Assembly (NCBI RefSeq): GCF_000739935.1
Contig: NZ_BBJU01000026.1
Location: 1 to 64,000 of the forward strand
Length of the DNA stretch: 64,000 nucleotides
Origin: Agrobacterium rubi TR3 = NBRC 13261
GTDB taxonomy: Bacteria > Pseudomonadota > Alphaproteobacteria > Rhizobiales > Rhizobiaceae
Direction: 5' to 3'
In this document: positions 59,795-64,000 of the stretch, one piece after another
Layout: every line of letters starts with the position of its first letter
How positions within the stretch are numbered: the stretch's first letter is position 1
The notes under the pieces: model-generated
What the model was told of the DNA's origin: nothing
The model's database searches: none
The model's input: the letters and a program-made list of their open reading frames with translations, nothing else
Made by a program: the position numbers and the translations under genes

Positions 59795-60874
59795 CTACCA
59801 AGGTAGCCTGACTTGGGTCTGCGGGTCGAACAGGTTGACGCTGCTGGGGTCGACGGTGAAAGCAACGGTCTCTCCTCGCTTGCTGGCAAACCGCGGCTCA
59901 ACGCGCGCGATCACGATTTGGCCACCGATGAGCGTGGTGAGCATCGTGTCGGGACCGGTGGGCTCGACCACGTCGATTACGCCCCGGAACGCGGCAGCAC
60001 TGTCGGCGTGGGCGACTTTCAACTCTTCCGGCCGAACGCCGAGAATGACGTCCTGTTCTGCCAGTTTCGTATCGCTGCGGCCCAGATCCAGCGACACGTC
60101 TTCTGCCTTAAACTGCCAGCCGGACTCGCTGTTCACCAGCCGTCCTTTCAGAAAATTCATGGCGGGCGAACCGATGAAGCCAGCGACGAACATATTGGCG
60201 GGGCGTTCATAGATGGTGCGTGGATCGGCCAGTTGCTGGATATGGCCGCCTTTCATGACGGCCACTTTGGTTGCCAGTGTCATAGCCTCGATCTGGTCGT
60301 GGGTGACGTAGACGATGCTGGTGCCCAACCGTTCATGCAGCCGCTTGATCTCGGTGCGCATCTCCACGCGCAACTTGGCATCGAGGTTCGAGAGCGGTTC
60401 GTCGAACAGGAACAGATCCGGATCGCGAACGATCGCGCGACCCATTGCCACACGCTGACGCTGGCCGCCGGAAAGGTTGGCCGGTTTGCGATCCAGCAGA
60501 TGCGTGACTTGCAGCATGTCTGCCGCACGCGCGACGGCTTCTCGCCGCTGATCGACAGGTGTACCGCGCATTTCCAGACCGAAACCGATGTTTCGCTCCA
60601 CCGACATCGTCGGGTAGAGCGCGTAGGACTGGAACACCATGGCGATGTTGCGATCCTTCGGCGGCAAGTTGGACACCGATTGTCCGCCGATGGCGATATC
60701 GCCGCTGGACGTCTCATCGAGCCCGGCGATGATGTTGAGCAAGGTTGACTTGCCGCAACCGGATGGCCCGAGCAGCACCAGAAAGCCACCATCCTCCAGT
60801 TCGATATCGATGCCGTGCAGGACTTCGAGTGCGCCGTAGGACTTGCGGACGTTGTTGAGTGAAAGTGTCGCCAT
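59795..60874 (-). CDS. Sugar ABC transporter ATP-binding protein, UgpC type
   Basis: 359 residues from ATG 60874 (MATLSLNNVRKSYG); the frame to 60946 lacks a ribosome-binding site. Walker A GPSGCGKST, signature LSGGQRQRVAMGRA and Walker B LFLFDEPLSNLDAKLR are intact. A C-terminal TOBE-type domain includes LGVRPEELKV. Last gene of a four-gene importer (binding protein, MalF type, MalG type, ATPase). Separate from the ATPase of the uronate locus, though MalK-type proteins can serve more than one importer. Confidence 0.94.
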   Translation of the reverse strand: MATLSLNNVRKSYGALEVLHGIDIELEDGGFLVLLGPSGCGKSTLLNIIAGLDETSSGDIAIGGQSVSNLPPKDRNIAMVFQSYALYPTMSVERNIGFGLEMRGTPVDQRREAVARAADMLQVTHLLDRKPANLSGGQRQRVAMGRAIVRDPDLFLFDEPLSNLDAKLRVEMRTEIKRLHERLGTSIVYVTHDQIEAMTLATKVAVMKGGHIQQLADPRTIYERPANMFVAGFIGSPAMNFLKGRLVNSESGWQFKAEDVSLDLGRSDTKLAEQDVILGVRPEELKVAHADSAAAFRGVIDVVEPTGPDTMLTTLIGGQIVIARVEPRFASKRGETVAFTVDPSSVNLFDPQTQVRLPW

Positions 60875-60887
60875 TTTACGTGTTCCT

Positions 60888-61732
60888 TTAGCCCTTGATG
60901 GCTCCGGCGGTGAGACCCTGAACCATTGCCCGCTGGACGATCGCAAACAAAAGCATGACGGGGAGAATGCTGAGAATGCCGCCTGCGGCGAGAACGCCCC
61001 AGGGAAGCTGGAATTCGCCGACCATCAGCTGAAGCCCGACCGGCCATGTGCGAGAGCCTTGTCCTGTGGTCAGCATGAGAGCGAAGATGAATTCGTTCCA
61101 GGCGGCAATGGCGATGAAGACGGAGCTGGCAACGAGGCCGTTTCGTGCCAGCGGCAGCACGATGCGGACCATGGCACCAAGCCGGGTCGATCCATCGATG
61201 CGCGCTGCACTTTCCAGCTCCTTGGGTGCGGCATCGAAAAAGCCCTTGAGCATCCACACGAAAAGCGGCAGCAGGAAGCTGGTATAGGCGAGAGCCAAGC
61301 CGAAGCGGCTGTCTACCAGCCCCACGGTTCGCATCATCACATAAAGCGGGATGATCATCATCACGGCGGGGAACATGCGGATCAGCAGGTAGCCCAGCAT
61401 GATGTTGTTGCGTCCACGGAACACCAGCCGCGAAAAGGCATACGCCGCCAGCGTGCCGGTGACGACACAGATGGCGACCGTGACCGTGGTGACGATGAGG
61501 CTGTTGGTAATCAGCACCGGAAAGTTAGACTGGGTCCAGATCGCCACATAGTTTTCGAAGGTGATGTGCGTCGGGATATACTGCATCTGTGACGTCACGA
61601 TATCGGCCTCGGGCTTCAGCGATGTCAGAAACATCCAGACCATCGGGCCAAGGCAGAAGGCCGCCAGCGTGAACAGAACGCATAAGTCAGGATATCGGCG
61701 GCCAGTCGTCTGCTACGATTGCTTTTAAACAT
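60888..61732 (-). pseudogene. Sugar ABC transporter permease, MalG type, with an apparent one-base frameshift
   Basis: From 61643 down the frame encodes most of a normal MalG-type permease, with EAA loop ESAARIDGSTRLGAMVRIVLPLARNG and end GLTAGAIKG, but it lacks the first membrane helix. That helix is found in the next frame from ATG 61732: MFKSNRSRRLAADILTYA continues smoothly into VLFTLAAFCLGPMVW of the main frame if one base is restored at about 61679-61681 (TATGCGTTCTG where TATGCGGTTCTG is expected). Restored, the protein has 281 residues, the family norm, and starts three bases after the upstream permease stop. Either a true inactivating deletion or a sequencing error in a G pair. Confidence 0.8.
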
Positions 61733-61735
61733 GGC

Positions 61736-62653
61736 TCACTCCTTCGTTATGCGCGACAGGCGGATATAGATCGTTGCGAAGACCATGAGGATGAAGAACA
61801 TCACAACCGAAAGAGCGCCCGCGTAACCGAAGTTGAAATCGCGATAGGCCGTCTGGAATGCGTACAGCGAGAGAACCTGCGTGGCATTACCGGGGCCACC
61901 GCCTGTCAGCACCAGCAAAAGATCGGGCGAATTAACGAGGCTGATGACGCGCAGGATGACGGCAGCCGTGATCACCGTCTTCAGCATCGGCACGGTGATC
62001 AATCTGAACTTGGTGAAGGAGCCAGCACCATCGACGGCGGCTGCCTTGTACAGGTCTTCCGGTATGCCTTTGAGGCCAGCCAGAAACAGAAGCGCAAAGA
62101 ACGGAAAACCGTGCCATGCCTCGACAAGAATGGTCGCGGCAAGGGCGGTGTTGGGATCGGCAAACCAGGCCTTGTAGGAACTCAAGATGCCAAGCCGAAC
62201 GAGAATATCGTTGATGACGCCAAGGCGCGGATCGAGAAGTAGCGCCCACATATGCCCCGCCACCACATTGGGTAGGAAATACGGAAGCAGGATCAGCACG
62301 CCGAAAATCTTCGTGCCCGGCAGATTGCGGTTGAGCGCCACGGCTGCGATGAAGCCGAGCGTCATCTCGATCGTGACAGCTGCGACAACCCAGATCGCGG
62401 TGTTCTTCAACGATATCCAGAAAACGCGATCCGACATCATCGCGACGTAATGCTTCATCCCCACAAAGCCATTGAGGCCGGGCCGTGTCAGGCGCATTTC
62501 GCGCACGCTGATGAAGAACCCGTAGATCGTCGGGTAAGCCACCACGAGGAACAGCAGCAGAAGGCTCGGCAGCAGAAGCAGATACACCCAGTAACGCGTT
62601 TCCGAGATGTCTCCGAGACTGCTGAAAGGATGGCGTCTTGAATGTGATGTCAT
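61736..62653 (-). CDS. Sugar ABC transporter permease, MalF type
   Basis: 305 residues with about six membrane helices (first YWVYLLLLPSLLLLFLVVAYPTIYGFFISV). The EAA loop reads KAAAVDGAGSFTKFRLITVPML. Partner of the MalG-type permease three bases downstream. The gap of 71 bases to the binding-protein gene upstream has no terminator-like hairpin. Confidence 0.93.
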   Translation of the reverse strand: MTSHSRRHPFSSLGDISETRYWVYLLLLPSLLLLFLVVAYPTIYGFFISVREMRLTRPGLNGFVGMKHYVAMMSDRVFWISLKNTAIWVVAAVTIEMTLGFIAAVALNRNLPGTKIFGVLILLPYFLPNVVAGHMWALLLDPRLGVINDILVRLGILSSYKAWFADPNTALAATILVEAWHGFPFFALLFLAGLKGIPEDLYKAAAVDGAGSFTKFRLITVPMLKTVITAAVILRVISLVNSPDLLLVLTGGGPGNATQVLSLYAFQTAYRDFNFGYAGALSVVMFFILMVFATIYIRLSRITKE

Positions 62654-62724
62654 GGAAACGCGGCGCTGACGCCGTCCCTGCTTGGCGCGCGCGATACGAC
62701 AAGCCGCACCGCGCCTGTAAGAGA

Positions 62725-63963
62725 TTAGCGCAGCGCTGCTTCAAGTCCCTCGATCATACGATCGACGGCTTGTTCGGGCGTCAACTGACCTGTGAGGACC
62801 GACTGGAATGTCGGATTAACGACGTTTTCAGACCAGCCTGCTGCACCGACGAAGCTGTTCGGCAGACGCCCGAATTCGAGCGTCTGCGTGGCCGCAGCGT
62901 AGATCGGATTTCCGGTGATCCGCTCGTCTTTGAGCGCGGCGGTCGAAGCCGGGAAGTAACCCGTCGCCTCAAGCAGTGCGATAGCCGCATCTGTCTGGCC
63001 CCAGAAGCTGATCCACTTCCACGCGGCCTCGACATGGTCTTCCTTGAAGATGCCGTTGCCCGCATAGGCCACGCGAGCGATGTGCGCTTTCGGGCCTGCC
63101 GGCATTGGTGCGGTGGCAAATTGGACGCCGGGTTTCAGTGCCGTGGAGATTTCGATCAGCGAACCGGTATGGTGCCAGATCATCGCCGTCTGGCCGGTTC
63201 TGAAACCTTCCATGATCTGGCGATAGCTATCGTTCGGCGCGCTTGGCGGCGCGACTTTTTCCTTGCGGAAGAGGTTGGAATAGAAGGTGATCGCCTCGAC
63301 CGCCGCTGGCTTGTCGATGGCCACCTGCCCGTCTTTTACGAGTGGAGACCCGAAGGATTCCATCACGTCGATCACGTATTTGAAGGCTCCCGCACCACCG
63401 CGCATGCCGAATGCGTAACGGTTCATGGATGGGTCCGTCAGTTTGCGGCAAACGGTCAGAAACTCGTCGAAGGTTTTGGGAGGCGCGGAAATTCCCGCTT
63501 CGTCGAAATAGTCTTTGCGGTAATACATCCAGTCGACGAAGGCGTAGGCTGGCACCGCGTAAATCGCGCCTTCACTCGACATTCCGGCCCAGCGGTTGTC
63601 CGGCAGGTTGGCCTTGCCTTCCCACTTATTGACACGCTCGCTGATATCGACCAGCGCACCCATCGCCGTCAGATCGGCAAAACGTTCGGCAATCACCATG
63701 CCGGTATCGGGACGACCACCCGCCACGACGGCAGAGGAGACTTTAGCCATATATTCCGAATTCGGAATGCTTTCCTGCGTCACGGAAATATCCGGGTTTG
63801 CCGCTGCAAACAGCTGGATGATTTTCGCCAGTCCCGCCATTTCGGATTGGCTGGCGAAATGGTGCCAATAATTGATCGCCGTTGCGGCGTTGGCGCTGCG
63901 TAGGCTCGCGGCAAAAGCCAGCACTGCACTTGCTGCCAGAAATTCACGTTTGCTCAGATGCAT
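62725..63963 (-). CDS. Sugar-type extracellular solute-binding protein
   Basis: 412 residues. Signal peptide about 1-26 (LSKREFLAASAVLAFAASLR then SANA), then a type-I solute-binding fold (SBP_bac_1) with INYWHHFASQSEMAGLAKIIQLFAAANPDISV and the hinge AIYAVPAYAFVDWMYYRKDYFDEAG. GGGAGG lies just upstream of the ATG at the right edge of the window. First visible gene of the importer; any regulator lies beyond the window. The sugar or polyol carried cannot be read from sequence. Confidence 0.93.
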   Translation of the reverse strand: MHLSKREFLAASAVLAFAASLRSANAATAINYWHHFASQSEMAGLAKIIQLFAAANPDISVTQESIPNSEYMAKVSSAVVAGGRPDTGMVIAERFADLTAMGALVDISERVNKWEGKANLPDNRWAGMSSEGAIYAVPAYAFVDWMYYRKDYFDEAGISAPPKTFDEFLTVCRKLTDPSMNRYAFGMRGGAGAFKYVIDVMESFGSPLVKDGQVAIDKPAAVEAITFYSNLFRKEKVAPPSAPNDSYRQIMEGFRTGQTAMIWHHTGSLIEISTALKPGVQFATAPMPAGPKAHIARVAYAGNGIFKEDHVEAAWKWISFWGQTDAAIALLEATGYFPASTAALKDERITGNPIYAAATQTLEFGRLPNSFVGAAGWSENVVNPTFQSVLTGQLTPEQAVDRMIEGLEAALR

Positions 63964-64000
63964 CGAAACCTCCCAAGAGATCAGACTCCCAATCTGATCG

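Noticed and set aside
59792-59805. Palindrome GCTACCAAGGTAGC as a terminator for the second sugar importer
   Set aside because: It overlaps the end of the ATPase gene, has only a two-base loop and no T-run.

Overview
The window looks like chromosomal DNA of a Rhizobiaceae bacterium, most likely Agrobacterium or a close relative. The signs are the rhizobial housekeeping run clpB / DUF4167 / prmC / prfA / ptsP / lysC, high-GC alphaproteobacterial codon use, RIME-like palindromic mosaic repeats between genes, and several carbohydrate or amine ABC importers. I see no rRNA, tRNA, phage, insertion sequence or CRISPR array.

Layout. (1) 0.3-5.9 kb: an M23 peptidoglycan peptidase, an S66 LD-carboxypeptidase and the chaperone ClpB. 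(2) 5.9-8.1 kb: 2.2 kb without a convincing protein gene. It holds two copies of a composite repeat, and between them a 760-bp stretch made almost entirely of consecutive long inverted repeats, which is my best candidate for something undescribed. (3) 8.1-22.7 kb: housekeeping genes, namely DUF4167, the release-factor pair prmC-prfA, nitrogen-PTS enzyme I, aspartokinase, a DEAD-box helicase, ubiG, a nitrilase/glutaredoxin/ComF cluster, a methyltransferase and a lone Flp pilin. (4) 23.0-34.5 kb: a uronate-glycan locus with a FadR-type regulator, a heparinase II/III-type lyase, GH88 unsaturated uronyl hydrolase, a complete sugar ABC importer, DUF624 and DUF2264 proteins. (5) 34.5-42.5 kb: kdpFABC-kdpDE potassium uptake and sensing, with an extra 27-codon membrane ORF in front of kdpF. 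(6) 42.7-48.0 kb: ssuACB, an FAD/NAD-binding protein and ssuD for alkanesulfonate sulfur use. (7) 48.0-59.5 kb: a one-strand cluster of racemase, PotBCDA-type ABC importer, HyuA-type ATPase, two tandem DUF917 (S-methyl-thiohydantoin-desulfurase-like) proteins and a MalT-like regulator, probably a hydantoin or thiohydantoin catabolic operon. (8) 59.8-64.0 kb: a second sugar ABC importer whose inner permease gene carries an apparent one-base frameshift.

How it works together. Regions 4, 6, 7 and 8 each pair an importer with the enzymes or regulators suited to its cargo, the usual soil or plant-associated scavenging style. Calls rest on reading translated sequence and motifs by eye; no database search was run. 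Where the farthest upstream start lacked a ribosome-binding site, a better-supported internal start was chosen and the reason is stated.
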